From: Aurantiacibacter arachoides
Lineage (GTDB): Bacteria > Pseudomonadota > Alphaproteobacteria > Sphingomonadales > Sphingomonadaceae
Assembly (NCBI RefSeq): GCF_009827335.1
Contig: NZ_WTYH01000001.1
Location: 1,550,001-1,614,000 of the forward strand
Length of the DNA: 64,000 nt
Reading direction: 5' to 3'
Shown here: positions 45,289 to 55,296 of the stretch, piece by piece
Numbering within the stretch: the first letter of the stretch is position 1
Layout of the letters: each line of letters starts with the position of its first letter
Notes under the pieces: generated by a model
Seen by the model: the letters and a program-made list of their open reading frames with translations, nothing else
What the model was told of the DNA's origin: nothing
Database searches by the model: none
Made by a program: the position numbers and the translations under genes

Positions 45289-46287
45289 ATGCACGAAGAC
45301 ATGGCATACCGTTCGAGCGAGGGCGCCCTGCCTGAAATCGCTTGTCTCGTCGAATATCATGCGGCGCAGGTGCTCGGGGGATATCCGCTGGACGAAATGG
45401 TCGGCAAGCTGCTGCTCGACACTCTCGGGCTGGGCATCCAGGAAACGCTTACGTTTCTACACCGCGAAAGGCCCGGCTTCGAACGCTTCGAACAATGGAT
45501 AGTCGACACCGTCGGTACTCCGGATCCCGATCAACTCTCGCGCTATCACGGCTGGCTGTTCGAAATGCCGGTCAGCGACGGCGCGAGCGAACGGTTGCGC
45601 GTGATCGAAGATATGCCGCCGGTATTCGACGATGCCGCGCTGTCGCACTGGGATACGCACGGTTATGTCATATTGCCCGATGCAATAAGCGCCGAAGAAG
45701 CTGCGGCGGTCCGCAGCTTCATTTGGCGGGCCGCGGATGCAAAGCCCGACATTCCCCAGAGCTGGTATAACAGCCAATTCGACGGGATAATGATTTCTCG
45801 GTACCATGATCGATCGCTTGACGCGGCACGGAGGTCGGCCCGGGTGCACAAGGCCTTTGCCCAGCTATGGGGCACGGCGGACCTGTGGCTCACGGTGGAC
45901 CGGATCGGCTTCAATCCGCCGGCGACCCCCGATCATCCGTTTGCAGGCAGCGAACTGCACTGGGACGTCAGCCTGATGCGTCCGATCCCCTTCGGAACGC
46001 AGGCCGTTCTCTACCTCGACGATACGGCAAACAACCAGGGCGCATTTCGATGCGTGCCAGGTTTTCACCTTGGAATCGAGGAGTGGCTGGACGGACCGGG
46101 CAAGTCGAACCCAAGGTCGGTGGACCTTTCCGACCAGCAAGTGTTCGTTTCGGGCAAGGCTGGCGATCTGGTAATCTGGCGGCAGGACCTTCCTCACGGG
46201 GCTAGCGCCAATCTGGCCCACGCTCCCAGATTGGTGCAATATCTGAACTACTATTCCCCGCGAATGCAGATACGCCGGTGGATTTGA
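45289..46287 (+). CDS. Phytanoyl-CoA dioxygenase (PhyH) family protein with extra N-terminal domain
   Basis: About 332 residues. A helical N-terminal part of some 100 residues precedes the PhyH domain, which starts near THGYVILPDAISAEEA. Iron ligands are His-x-Asp in ELHWDVSLMRP and the distal His in LPHGASANL; the 2-oxoglutarate Arg is in APRLVQYLNYY. It is less GC-rich than its neighbours and sits between priA and metF with no partner gene. The ATG at 45289 is used; a TTG 15 bases earlier is possible. Substrate unknown. Confidence 0.85.
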   Translation: MHEDMAYRSSEGALPEIACLVEYHAAQVLGGYPLDEMVGKLLLDTLGLGIQETLTFLHRERPGFERFEQWIVDTVGTPDPDQLSRYHGWLFEMPVSDGASERLRVIEDMPPVFDDAALSHWDTHGYVILPDAISAEEAAAVRSFIWRAADAKPDIPQSWYNSQFDGIMISRYHDRSLDAARRSARVHKAFAQLWGTADLWLTVDRIGFNPPATPDHPFAGSELHWDVSLMRPIPFGTQAVLYLDDTANNQGAFRCVPGFHLGIEEWLDGPGKSNPRSVDLSDQQVFVSGKAGDLVIWRQDLPHGASANLAHAPRLVQYLNYYSPRMQIRRWI

Positions 46288-46454
46288 AACGGGCATCAGA
46301 CGATCGGCGGAATGGTATCGCAACAGGGGTTCCAATAGACCTGTAACAAGGGCATGGAGCGCCCCTGTCTAGCTCCAGCCGGTGGTGCGTCATTACTTCT
46401 CCCGCTTTTCCTGCCCAGTCCGACCATTTCGCCACCCAGCCGCTGTTCGCCGGG

Positions 46455-47345
46455 TTGCCGGGTGATGTCACCGTGTCGTTCGAGGTGTTCCCGTCGAAGA
46501 CCGAAAAGGCGGAGGATTCGATGCTGAAGGCGGTCCATGCGCTGGCTACCCTCGGCCCCAGTTTCGTATCGGTCACCTACGGCGCGGGCGGTTCGACGCG
46601 CGATCGCAGCCTCGCCACTGCAACCCGCATCGCGCGCGAAGTCCACGTGCCCGTCGCCGCGCACCTTACCTGCGTGGGTGCCAGCCGCGAACAGACGCTG
46701 GCCATGGCGGACAAGTTCTGGGACGCAGGTATCACCCGCATCGTCGCCCTGCGCGGCGACATGCCCAACGATGCCGGCAAACTCGACCATCCGTTCGAGG
46801 CGCATCCGCAAGGCTATTCCTGCGCCGCTGAACTGGTCGCGGGCCTGCTGGAGCGCCACCCGTTCGACGTCTCCGTCTCCGCCTATCCGGAGATGCACCC
46901 CGAAGCGAAATGCGCCGACGAGGAGCTTGCCTACCTCAAGCGCAAGCTGGACGCGGGTGCCAGCCGCGCGATCACGCAGTTCTTCTTCAGCTCCGATGCC
47001 TTCCTGCGCTTCCGCGACCGGGCCGCCGCCATCGGCATAGACAAGCCCATCGTGCCGGGCATCCTGCCGGTCCACAACCTCGCCCGCACCAAGGCGATGG
47101 CGGCGGAATGCGGGGCGACCCTGCCCGACTGGATCGTGGATCTGTTCGAGGGGCTGGACGATCACCCGCAGGCGCGCGAACTGGTTTCCGCCACGGTCAA
47201 CGCCGAATTCTGCCGCCGCCTCTATGCCGAAGGGGTGCGCGAATTTCATTTCTACACTCTCAACAAGAGCGAGCTGGCCTACGCCACCTGCCACCTGCTC
47301 GGCCTGCGCCCCGTCCGCGAGAACCTGCTGGAGCAGGCGGCATGA
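46455..47345 (+). CDS. metF: Methylenetetrahydrofolate reductase
   Basis: Reduces 5,10-methylene-THF to 5-methyl-THF, the methyl donor for MetH. The TIM-barrel flavoprotein shows VSFEVFPSKTEKAED with catalytic Glu, FVSVTYGAGGSTRDRS, HLTCVGASREQT, RIVALRGDMPND and ITQFFFSSDAF. The TTG here is the first standard start codon, but homologues carry about 20 more residues, and the same frame continues upstream as ITSPAFPAQSDHFATQPLFAGL with only an ATT at 46392 available. The true N-terminus is therefore uncertain. The stop overlaps the next gene as ATGA. Confidence 0.93.
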   Translation: MPGDVTVSFEVFPSKTEKAEDSMLKAVHALATLGPSFVSVTYGAGGSTRDRSLATATRIAREVHVPVAAHLTCVGASREQTLAMADKFWDAGITRIVALRGDMPNDAGKLDHPFEAHPQGYSCAAELVAGLLERHPFDVSVSAYPEMHPEAKCADEELAYLKRKLDAGASRAITQFFFSSDAFLRFRDRAAAIGIDKPIVPGILPVHNLARTKAMAAECGATLPDWIVDLFEGLDDHPQARELVSATVNAEFCRRLYAEGVREFHFYTLNKSELAYATCHLLGLRPVRENLLEQAA

Positions 47346-48388
47346 ACGCGCGCGAAGCGCTGCTTTCCGCCGCGCAAGAGCGCGTGCTGCTGTTCGACGG
47401 TGCCTTCGGGACCGAGATCCAGAACCGCCGCCTGTCGGAAGAGGATTTCGCTGGATCGCTCGGCCTCGCCGCTGATCAGAAGGGCAACAACGACATCCTC
47501 GCCCTCTCGCGCCCCGACGTGATCGACGCGGTGACGCGCGCCTATCTCGCCGCCGGGTCGGACGTGGTTTCCACCAACACCTTTTCCGCCAACCGCATCA
47601 GCCAGGCCGATTACGCCGCCGAGGAGCTGGTGGCGCAGATCAATCTCGCCGCTGCGCGCATCGCGAGGCTGGCCGCCGACGATTTCGCCGCGCAGGACGG
47701 CCGCCCCCGCTTCGTCGCTGGCGCCATCGGGCCGACCAACAAGACCCTCTCGCTCAGTCCCGACGTGGAAGACCCCGGCTACCGCGAGATCGACTTCGAT
47801 TACCTCACCGATGTCTATCGTCAGCAAGCCGAGGCGCTGGTCGAGGGCGGCGCGGACTTCATCCTGATCGAGACGATCTTCGACACGCTCAATGCCAAGG
47901 CGGGAATCATGGCGGTGCGCCAGCTCGCCCACGCGCTGGGCCGCGACGTGCCGCTGATGCTGTCGATGACGCTGACGGATCTCTCGGGTCGCAACCTTTC
48001 CGGCCACACGGTGGAAGCGTTCTGGTATGCCGTGCGTCACGCCAATCCGGTGGTCGTCGGGCTAAATTGCAGCTTCGGCGCGGAGCAGCTGCGCCCGCAC
48101 GTCCAGCTGCTGTCCGGCATCGTCGATACGCTGCTGCTCGCCTATCCTAACGCCGGGCTGCCCAACGAGCTGGGCGAGTACGACGAGGCCCCGCACACTA
48201 CCGCCAGTTTGGTGGGTGAATGGGCCAAGGCGGGCCGCGTCAATATCCTGGGCGGTTGCTGCGGCTCCACGCCCGCGCACATCGCCGCCATGGCCGAAGC
48301 CGTCGCCGGCCTGACGCCGCGCGCCCTGCCCACGCCCCAGCCCGCCATGCGTCTTGCCGGGCTGGAACCGTTCACGCTGCCCGCATGA
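47342..48388 (+). CDS. metH: Methionine synthase homocysteine-binding module (separate gene)
   Basis: The 348-residue product corresponds to the first domain of cobalamin-dependent methionine synthase. It has [25 protein letters not shown], and the zinc-binding cysteines in [10 protein letters not shown] and [13 protein letters not shown]. Since the pterin, B12 and reactivation domains are in the next gene, MetH here works as two polypeptides. Coupled by ATGA overlaps on both sides. Confidence 0.95.
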   Translation: MNAREALLSAAQERVLLFDGAFGTEIQNRRLSEEDFAGSLGLAADQKGNNDILALSRPDVIDAVTRAYLAAGSDVVSTNTFSANRISQADYAAEELVAQINLAAARIARLAADDFAAQDGRPRFVAGAIGPTNKTLSLSPDVEDPGYREIDFDYLTDVYRQQAEALVEGGADFILIETIFDTLNAKAGIMAVRQLAHALGRDVPLMLSMTLTDLSGRNLSGHTVEAFWYAVRHANPVVVGLNCSFGAEQLRPHVQLLSGIVDTLLLAYPNAGLPNELGEYDEAPHTTASLVGEWAKAGRVNILGGCCGSTPAHIAAMAEAVAGLTPRALPTPQPAMRLAGLEPFTLPA

Positions 48389-50988
48389 CCCAGACCGTTC
48401 GCACCGCGACCTTCGTCAACATCGGCGAACGCACCAACGTGACCGGATCGGCCGCGTTCAAGAAGCTCGTCATGGCGGGCGACTATCCTGCCGCGGTTGA
48501 GGTCGCGCGCCAGCAGGTGGAGAACGGCGCGCAGATCATCGACGTGAACATGGACGAGGGCCTGCTCGACGCTGTCGAGGCGATGACCACGTTCCTGAAA
48601 CTGATCGCCGCCGAGCCCGATATCGCCCGCGTGCCGGTAATGATCGACAGCTCGAAATTCGCGGTGATCGAGGCGGGGCTGAAGTGCGTGTCGGGCAAGC
48701 CCATCGTCAATTCGATCAGCATGAAGGAAGGCGAAGCCGCCTTCCTCGAACAGGCGCGGGTGTGCCGCGATTTCGGCGCCGCCGTGGTCGTCATGGCCTT
48801 TGACGAGAGCGGCCAGGCCGACACCAGGGCGCGCAAGGTGGACATCTGCGGCCGCGCCTACGACCTGCTGGTGGCCGACGGGTTCGCGCCCGAGGACATC
48901 ATCTTCGATCCCAACATCTTTGCCGTCGCCACCGGCATCGCCGAGCATGATCGCTATGGCCTCGACTTCATCGAAGCGGTGGCCGAGATCAAGGTGCGCT
49001 GCCCACACGCCAGGACCAGCGGCGGCCTGTCCAACCTCTCGTTCTCGTTCCGCGGCAACGAGGAGGTGCGCCGGGCGATGCACTCGGTCTTCCTCTATCA
49101 CGCCATCCCCGCCGGGCTCGACATGGCGATCGTCAACGCGGGCCAGCTCGACGTTTATGACACCATCGACCCGGCGCTGCGCGACGCATGCGAGGACGTA
49201 ATCCTGGCCCGCCGCCCCGATGCCGCCGAGCGGCTGGTGGACCTGGCCGAAAGCTATCGCGGCAAGACTCGCGAGGACGAAAAGGCCGAGGCCGAATGGC
49301 GCCAGCTCCCCGTCGTGAAACGGCTGGAATACGCATTGGTGAAGGGCATCGACGCGCACATCGTGGCCGATACCGAGCTTGCCCGCCAGCAGGCCGCGCG
49401 CCCCATAGAGGTCATCGAAGGCCCGCTGATGGACGGGATGAACGTGGTCGGCGACCTGTTCGGCAGCGGCAAGATGTTCCTGCCGCAGGTGGTGAAGAGC
49501 GCGCGCGTGATGAAAAAGGCCGTCGCCCACCTCATCCCCTTCATCGAGGCGGAAAAGGAGGAAGACGCACGCCCAAAGGGCCGCATCATCATGGCGACCG
49601 TGAAGGGCGACGTGCACGATATCGGCAAGAACATCGTTGGCGTCGTGCTCCAGTGCAACGGTTACGAGGTGATCGACCTCGGCGTGATGGTGCCCTGGAC
49701 CACGATCCTGGAAACCGCGCGCGAACGGGACGTGGACATTATCGGCCTCTCCGGTCTCATCACCCCCTCGCTCGACGAGATGGTGACCGTGGGCGAGGAA
49801 ATGCAGCGCGCCGGCATGACCCTGCCGCTGCTGATCGGCGGGGCCACCACCAGCAAGCTGCACACCGCCTTGCGCATCGACACCGCTTACGACGGGCCTG
49901 TGCTGCACGTGCTCGATGCCAGCCGCGCGGTGGGCGTCGCCAGCCGCCTTCTGTCCGATACGCAGCGCGATGGCTTGGTCGAGGATACGGCGGGCGAATA
50001 CAAGGCGATGCGCGACAAGCGGGCCGGCAAGGAACGCACCGCGCTGCTCAGCCTCGAAGAAGCCCGCGCCAACGCCTTTGCCCTTGACCTGTCTCTCAAG
50101 CCCGCCGCGCCTGCGCAGCCGGGCCTTCACGTGTTCGAAAGCTGGGACCTTGCCGACCTCGTCGCCGCCTTCGACTGGACGCCGTTCTTCCGCAGCTGGG
50201 AACTGGCGGGCGTCTACCCGGCCATTCTCGACGATCCCGTGGTGGGCGAAAGCGCCCGCGCGCTGAAGGCCGATGCCGACGCCATGCTCCAGCGGATCGT
50301 CGGCGAACAATGGCTTACCGCCCGCGGCGTCTGCGGTTTCTGGCCCTGCCGCCGCGAGGGCGACGACGTGCGGCTGAATGACGGCACGCTCATCCCCTTC
50401 CTGCGCCAGCAGACGGTCAAGAGCCGCGCCGGTGACCAGCAGCGCGCCAACTACTGCCTCGCCGACTTCATTGACCCGGCAGGCGACTGGATCGGCGGCT
50501 TCGGCGTCGCCATCCACGGCATCGAACCGCATCTTGCGCGGTTCAGGGCGGATCATGACGACTATTCGGACATCCTCCTGAAGGCCCTGGCCGACCGCTT
50601 CGCCGAAGCCTTTGCAGAACGGCTGCATCTGCACGTGCGCACCAAGCTGTGGGGTTATGCACCGGACGAGGCGCTCGCCAATGCCGATATCATCCGCGAA
50701 CGCTACGACGGCATACGCCCCGCCCCCGGCTACCCGGCCTGCCCGGACCATTCGCTGAAGCCAACCCTGTTCGACCTGCTGGGCGCGGGCGCGAACGCCG
50801 GGATGGAACTGACGAGCAGCAACGCCATGCTGCCCACCAGCGCGGTTTCCGGCTTCTACTTCGGCCACCCCCAGGCCAGCTATTTCGGCGTCGCGCGGAT
50901 CGGGGAGGACCAGGTAGTGGACTATGCTGGCCGGCGGAACATGGCCGAGGAAGAGGCCCGGCGCTGGCTGCGTCCCAATCTCGACTGA
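48385..50988 (+). CDS. metH: Cobalamin-dependent methionine synthase, folate/B12/activation part
   Basis: About 867 residues: pterin-binding domain ([45 protein letters not shown]), cap domain, B12-binding domain with the axial His in [18 protein letters not shown] at about residue 410, and a C-terminal AdoMet-dependent reactivation domain ([34 protein letters not shown]). It methylates homocysteine to methionine together with the preceding gene's product. B12 must be imported or made; the window holds only cobT from that pathway. Confidence 0.96.
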   Translation: MTQTVRTATFVNIGERTNVTGSAAFKKLVMAGDYPAAVEVARQQVENGAQIIDVNMDEGLLDAVEAMTTFLKLIAAEPDIARVPVMIDSSKFAVIEAGLKCVSGKPIVNSISMKEGEAAFLEQARVCRDFGAAVVVMAFDESGQADTRARKVDICGRAYDLLVADGFAPEDIIFDPNIFAVATGIAEHDRYGLDFIEAVAEIKVRCPHARTSGGLSNLSFSFRGNEEVRRAMHSVFLYHAIPAGLDMAIVNAGQLDVYDTIDPALRDACEDVILARRPDAAERLVDLAESYRGKTREDEKAEAEWRQLPVVKRLEYALVKGIDAHIVADTELARQQAARPIEVIEGPLMDGMNVVGDLFGSGKMFLPQVVKSARVMKKAVAHLIPFIEAEKEEDARPKGRIIMATVKGDVHDIGKNIVGVVLQCNGYEVIDLGVMVPWTTILETARERDVDIIGLSGLITPSLDEMVTVGEEMQRAGMTLPLLIGGATTSKLHTALRIDTAYDGPVLHVLDASRAVGVASRLLSDTQRDGLVEDTAGEYKAMRDKRAGKERTALLSLEEARANAFALDLSLKPAAPAQPGLHVFESWDLADLVAAFDWTPFFRSWELAGVYPAILDDPVVGESARALKADADAMLQRIVGEQWLTARGVCGFWPCRREGDDVRLNDGTLIPFLRQQTVKSRAGDQQRANYCLADFIDPAGDWIGGFGVAIHGIEPHLARFRADHDDYSDILLKALADRFAEAFAERLHLHVRTKLWGYAPDEALANADIIRERYDGIRPAPGYPACPDHSLKPTLFDLLGAGANAGMELTSSNAMLPTSAVSGFYFGHPQASYFGVARIGEDQVVDYAGRRNMAEEEARRWLRPNLD

Positions 50989-51058
50989 TTGCACGCGACA
51001 GGGCGTTGATCAGGCGCGACGAATCGCATAGCTTCCGGTTCGGACTGGGAGAATTTTC

Positions 51059-52678
51059 ATGCGCTTCATCGCCGCCGTAACTGCACTTTCCACCGCAACG
51101 CTTGCCTTCAGCCCCGCACTCGCCGCGGACTGGCACCGCGCCGAATCCGAACATTTCATCGTCTATTCGCAGGATAGCGAGAGCAACACGCGCGAGTTCG
51201 TGGAAGATCTTGAGCGGCTGGACGAGGTACTGAGCGTGTTCACCGGGGTGGGCGGAGACGCCGCCCTTCCCGAATCAAGCAAGCTCACCGTCTTTCGCTA
51301 TGGCGAACCCGACGACATGTCCGCCTTGCTCGCCGGTCGCCGGGACACTGGAATCGCCGGCTTCTTCATGCCCCGCGCCACCGGCTCCGTCGCATTCGTC
51401 CCGCGGCAGGTGCAGCGCCGCCGTGGCCGCAGCCGTTCGAACGACGTAGCGCGTGAAATGCAGGCCGATCCGCGCGGCGTGCTGTTCCATGAATACGTGC
51501 ATTACTTCATGTACCAGCACCGCGATGCCCCCTACCCGCTGTGGTATAGCGAAGGGTTTGCCGAACTGTTCGCCAACGTCGAGTTCAATGAGGACGATTT
51601 CCTCATTGGCGAAGTGCCGGGAACCCGCAGCGCCGGGCTGACCACGGTTCCCATCGACCTTCCCAAGACGTTCGATCCGCAGCCCGGACCCGACCGAAAT
51701 TACGTTGCGCGCACATATGCCCACGGATGGCTGATCGCCAGCCACCTCAACCTCAATCCCGAACGGCGCGGACAGATGGGCGCCTACATGCAGGCCATCG
51801 CCAACGGTGCGTCGCGCATGGAGGCGGCCGAACAGGCATTCGGTGATCTGGAGGTGCTGCGCCGCGAGCTCGAGGAGTTTCGCCAGGGTGCCGCCCGCAC
51901 ACTGCGCGTGCCCTATGCCGTCGCAGCCGAACCCGAGGTGGATGTCCGCGCGCTGACGCCTGCGGAAGAAGCGCGCATCATGCTGATGATCCGCTCCAAG
52001 GCCGGCGTGGACGAAGATCAGGCCCGCCGGTTGGTCAGCGATGCCCGTGGTCTGGTGGCGCAATATCCGAACGACTTCGCCGTCCTTCTGGCCGCCACGG
52101 AAGCCGAATTCGACGCGCGCAATTATGACGAGGCCGAGGCGCTCGCCCGCCGCGCCATGGCGCTCGATCCGCAGTCGAGCGAAGCCGCGAACTACTACGC
52201 CGACGTGGCGCTGCGCCGATCCTTCGCCGATCCCGCACAACTGCCCGAGGCACGCCGCCGCTTTGCCGCCGCCAATCAGCTGGAAAACGACCACGCCTAT
52301 CCGCTCTATGGCTATTACCTGACCTACCTACTCGACGACGAGGCTGGTGAGCCAGAAGAGGCCAAGGTCGCGCTGGAGGCAGCGTTCCGCTATGCCGCCT
52401 ACGATGCCGGCGTGCGCCAGGCACTGGTCTACATGCTGCTCGATGAAAACCGCGTGGCCGATGCGCGCGTGGTCGGGGCGCAGTGGGTGGACGGGCGCGG
52501 CGAATACCAGTGCGTGGTGCGCAAGAAGTTCGACGAGTTCGAGGCCGGAACGCGCGAACCTCTGCTGGAAGAATTCCGCCCCGATCATCCTGGCGAATAT
52601 CTCGACGAGGCCGCGCGTGAGGCGCGAACCGAGGAGTTTGAGGCCGAGGTCGAACAGTACGGCTGTACCGACGCCTGA
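51059..52678 (+). CDS. Exported protein with HExxH metallopeptidase-like motif and TPR-like repeats
   Basis: The 539 residues begin with a signal peptide (MRFIAAVTALSTATLAFSPALAA). A DUF1570-like gluzincin region has FHEYVHYFMYQH (HExxH near residue 143) and the third-ligand-type Glu in WYSEGFAELFA about 18 residues later. The C-terminal 250 residues contain TPR-like helices (NYDEAEALARRAMALDPQSSEAANYYA). A periplasmic peptidase or a pseudo-peptidase scaffold is plausible; no family function is established. A terminator follows. Confidence 0.82.
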   Translation: MRFIAAVTALSTATLAFSPALAADWHRAESEHFIVYSQDSESNTREFVEDLERLDEVLSVFTGVGGDAALPESSKLTVFRYGEPDDMSALLAGRRDTGIAGFFMPRATGSVAFVPRQVQRRRGRSRSNDVAREMQADPRGVLFHEYVHYFMYQHRDAPYPLWYSEGFAELFANVEFNEDDFLIGEVPGTRSAGLTTVPIDLPKTFDPQPGPDRNYVARTYAHGWLIASHLNLNPERRGQMGAYMQAIANGASRMEAAEQAFGDLEVLRRELEEFRQGAARTLRVPYAVAAEPEVDVRALTPAEEARIMLMIRSKAGVDEDQARRLVSDARGLVAQYPNDFAVLLAATEAEFDARNYDEAEALARRAMALDPQSSEAANYYADVALRRSFADPAQLPEARRRFAAANQLENDHAYPLYGYYLTYLLDDEAGEPEEAKVALEAAFRYAAYDAGVRQALVYMLLDENRVADARVVGAQWVDGRGEYQCVVRKKFDEFEAGTREPLLEEFRPDHPGEYLDEAAREARTEEFEAEVEQYGCTDA

Positions 52679-52703
52679 GTGCTCTTACGCGCCACGGACT
52701 TTA

Positions 52704-52737
52704 GGGCAGGCGGCGGAACTCCCCGCTCCGCCTGCCC
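52704..52737 (+). terminator. Terminator-like hairpin between the HExxH gene and the photolyase
   Basis: GGGCAGGCGG pairs perfectly with CCGCCTGCCC over a 14-base loop, 25 bases past the stop codon. The T run (ATTTA) is short. Confidence 0.55.
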
Positions 52738-52749
52738 ATTTACCCGGCG

Positions 52750-54339
52750 ATGGCATCCGACACCAAGCGCCCAATCCTCGTCCCCATTCTCGGCGACCAG
52801 CTGACCCGTACCCTCGCCAGCCTGCGTGGACGGACGAAGGACGATACCGTCATCCTGATGATGGAGGTGTGGGACGAGGCGACCTATGTGAAACACCACA
52901 AGCAGAAGATCGTGCTGATCTTCTCCGCCATGCGCCACTTCGCCGCCGAGTTGGAGGATGCCGGCTGGCAGGTCGATTACGTCAAGCTGACCGACCCGGA
53001 TAACGCGGGCAGTTTCACCGGAGAGGTCGCTCGCGCGGTGGAGCGGCTCGATCCGCGCGCCATCCGCGTGGTGGAAGCTGGCGAATGGCGCGTGCAGCAG
53101 GCCATCGCGCAATGGCCTGACAAGTTCGCCTGCGAGGTCGAAATCCTGCCCGACGACCGCTTCGTCGCCAGCCTGTCAGAATTTCGCGACTGGGCCGAGG
53201 ATCGCGTGCAGTTGCGCATGGAGTATTTCTACCGCGAAATGCGCCGCAAGACCGGGCTGCTGATGGACGGCGACAAGCCGTTGGGCGGCGAATGGAACCT
53301 CGATGCGCAAAACCGCAAGCCTCCCCAGGAAGGTCTGTCCGCGCCCGAACGCCTCAAGTTCGAACCCGACGCCATCACGCAGGATTGCATCGCACTGGTC
53401 GAGGAGCAGTTCGCCGATCACTTCGGCAGCCTCGAACGCTTCGAATGGCCCGTCACCCGCGAGGAAGCGGAAGAAGCGGCCGATGCCTTTTTTGCCGAGC
53501 GGATCGAGAACTTTGGCCCCTATCAGGATGCCATGGTAGCGGGGGAGGACGACCTGTTCCACTCCATGCTGTCCACCAGCATCAACCTTGGCTTGCTCGA
53601 TCCGCTGGAGCTGTGCCGCCGGGCCGAGCAAAGCTATCGCGATGGCAAGGCACCGCTCAACAGCGTCGAAGGCTTCATTCGCCAGATCATCGGCTGGCGC
53701 GAATACGTGCGCGGGTTCTACTGGCACCAGATGCCGCAGTTGCAGGACGCCAACGCGCTGGAGGCGCACCGACCCCTGCCCGAATTCTACTGGACCGGCG
53801 AGACGGACATGGCCTGCCTGGCAGATTGCGTGCGCTCCACCCGCGACAACGCTCACGCGCACCATATCCAGCGGCTGATGGTGCTGGGGAATTTCGCGCT
53901 GCTCGCGGGGATTTCGCCGCAGCAAGTGCAGGACTGGTATCTGGTCGTCTATGCCGACGCCTATGAATGGGTGGAGCTGCCCAACGTGGCGGCGATGATC
54001 CTCTACGCCGATGGCGGGAAACTGGCATCCAAACCCTATGCGGCCAGCGGCAATTACATCAACAAGATGAGCAACTACTGCAAGGGCTGCCGCTACTCAC
54101 CCGCGAAGAAAACCGGCGAAGGGGCCTGTCCCTTCAATCCGCTCTACTGGCACTTCATGACCCGCCACCGCGATCGGCTGGAGGTCAATCCGCGCGTGGG
54201 GCGCATCTTTCCCACCTGGGACCGGATGGACGAGGACAAGCGGCAGGATTACCTCGACAGTGCCGAGGCGTTTCTGGCTACGCTTGAACCGGCTTCGCCT
54301 GCATGGGCGCGAGCGGCGCGGACGACGCAGGAAGACTGA
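52750..54339 (+). CDS. Iron-sulfur photolyase (FeS-BCP family, PhrB-like)
   Basis: Related to PhrB of Agrobacterium, which repairs (6-4) photoproducts with FAD, a lumazine antenna and a 4Fe-4S cluster. The 529 residues start VPILGDQLTRTL, include the catalytic-domain stretch EGFIRQIIGWREYVRGFYW and NAHAHHIQRLMVLGNFALL, and the cluster cysteines in DMACLADC and YCKGCRYSPAKKTGEGACPFNPLYW. The start ATG has no competing alternative. Its last 62 bases overlap the convergent CPBP gene. Confidence 0.94.
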   Translation: MASDTKRPILVPILGDQLTRTLASLRGRTKDDTVILMMEVWDEATYVKHHKQKIVLIFSAMRHFAAELEDAGWQVDYVKLTDPDNAGSFTGEVARAVERLDPRAIRVVEAGEWRVQQAIAQWPDKFACEVEILPDDRFVASLSEFRDWAEDRVQLRMEYFYREMRRKTGLLMDGDKPLGGEWNLDAQNRKPPQEGLSAPERLKFEPDAITQDCIALVEEQFADHFGSLERFEWPVTREEAEEAADAFFAERIENFGPYQDAMVAGEDDLFHSMLSTSINLGLLDPLELCRRAEQSYRDGKAPLNSVEGFIRQIIGWREYVRGFYWHQMPQLQDANALEAHRPLPEFYWTGETDMACLADCVRSTRDNAHAHHIQRLMVLGNFALLAGISPQQVQDWYLVVYADAYEWVELPNVAAMILYADGGKLASKPYAASGNYINKMSNYCKGCRYSPAKKTGEGACPFNPLYWHFMTRHRDRLEVNPRVGRIFPTWDRMDEDKRQDYLDSAEAFLATLEPASPAWARAARTTQED

Positions 54340-55264
54340 GACCGCGCCGCCGCCGGACCCACCAGGGCTGCACCACGTGGCCGCGTTGCGCTGCCATCCA
54401 TACCAGCCACAGGCCCGTTCCCGTCGCCAGGACCATCGCCACCACCGACGATTCGAGGCCGAAACTCCCGCCTGAAATCAGCGGGTCGCCAGCGGGGCGC
54501 GCATCCAGCATCCCGTCGACCGCGATGCCCGACACCGCGACGTCCCAGATATAGGCCTGCACCACGTTCCAGCCCCAGTGCAGCCCGATGGCGAGCCACA
54601 GGTTGCGCGTCAGCATGTAGGCGCCGCCCAGCAGAACACCGGCCTCTATCGCAATGGCGAGGGCGGCAAGCAGCGTTCCGTTGGGATTGGACCAGTGCAC
54701 CAGACCGAACAGCAAGGCCGACACCAGCAGCGCCACCCAGCTACCCGCGAACGCCTCCACGAAACGGAAGATCACGCCGCGAAACAGGATTTCCTCGAAA
54801 AACGCTGCCTGAAAACCTGCGCTGAGAATGATGAACGCCAGCGAGGTGCTGCCGCCCCAGCCATCGATCCGGTATCCTCCCAGCAATGCGGTGACCCCGA
54901 CGATCGCACTCATCAGCAAGCCGGCAAACAGGATGCCCCAGCCAAAATCGCGCGAGCGGGCATCGAACGGCAAGTCATCGCGCGGCTCTTCCCCGAGGTG
55001 GCGGACCGCGATCTTGAGCAAGAGGACAGACCCGACCGTCAGCAGGATGGACAGCACGTAATCGGCAAGCCAAGCTGGCGGCGTGTCGTTTTCCGCAACG
55101 CCCGCAACGGCTGCCACCACCCCAAGCACGCCGAAGACTGCCGCCATCAGCACGGCGAACACGAGCAACCCCAGCACCAGCGCGACGAGGGGAAACCGCA
55201 CGACACGCTGAAAGGTGGTGAGAGGGTGCAGAGGCGCGGGCGCGGGTGCGGCGGTGTTGTCCAT
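54278..55264 (-). CDS. CPBP family intramembrane metalloprotease
   Basis: The 328 residues have about eight membrane helices and the CPBP motifs: motif 1 AAFFEEILFRGVIFR (Glu-Glu and Arg), motif 2 LLFGLVHWSNPNG and motif 3 IGLHWGWNVVQAY. Relatives process prenylated or signalling proteins or act in bacteriocin immunity; the substrate here is unknown. Start MDNTAAPAPAP is preferred over a GTG-like extension. The 3' end overlaps the photolyase. Confidence 0.9.
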   Translation of the reverse strand: MDNTAAPAPAPLHPLTTFQRVVRFPLVALVLGLLVFAVLMAAVFGVLGVVAAVAGVAENDTPPAWLADYVLSILLTVGSVLLLKIAVRHLGEEPRDDLPFDARSRDFGWGILFAGLLMSAIVGVTALLGGYRIDGWGGSTSLAFIILSAGFQAAFFEEILFRGVIFRFVEAFAGSWVALLVSALLFGLVHWSNPNGTLLAALAIAIEAGVLLGGAYMLTRNLWLAIGLHWGWNVVQAYIWDVAVSGIAVDGMLDARPAGDPLISGGSFGLESSVVAMVLATGTGLWLVWMAAQRGHVVQPWWVRRRRGLSLPASSAPLAPMQAKPVQA

Positions 55265-55296
55265 GCCCGCGCTTGTCAGCCGCGCGGCCGCGCCAG

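Noticed and set aside
48142..50994. 950-codon open frame antisense to metH
   Set aside because: Same reason: full overlap with a certain gene and His/Ala/Gly/Val-rich shadow composition.
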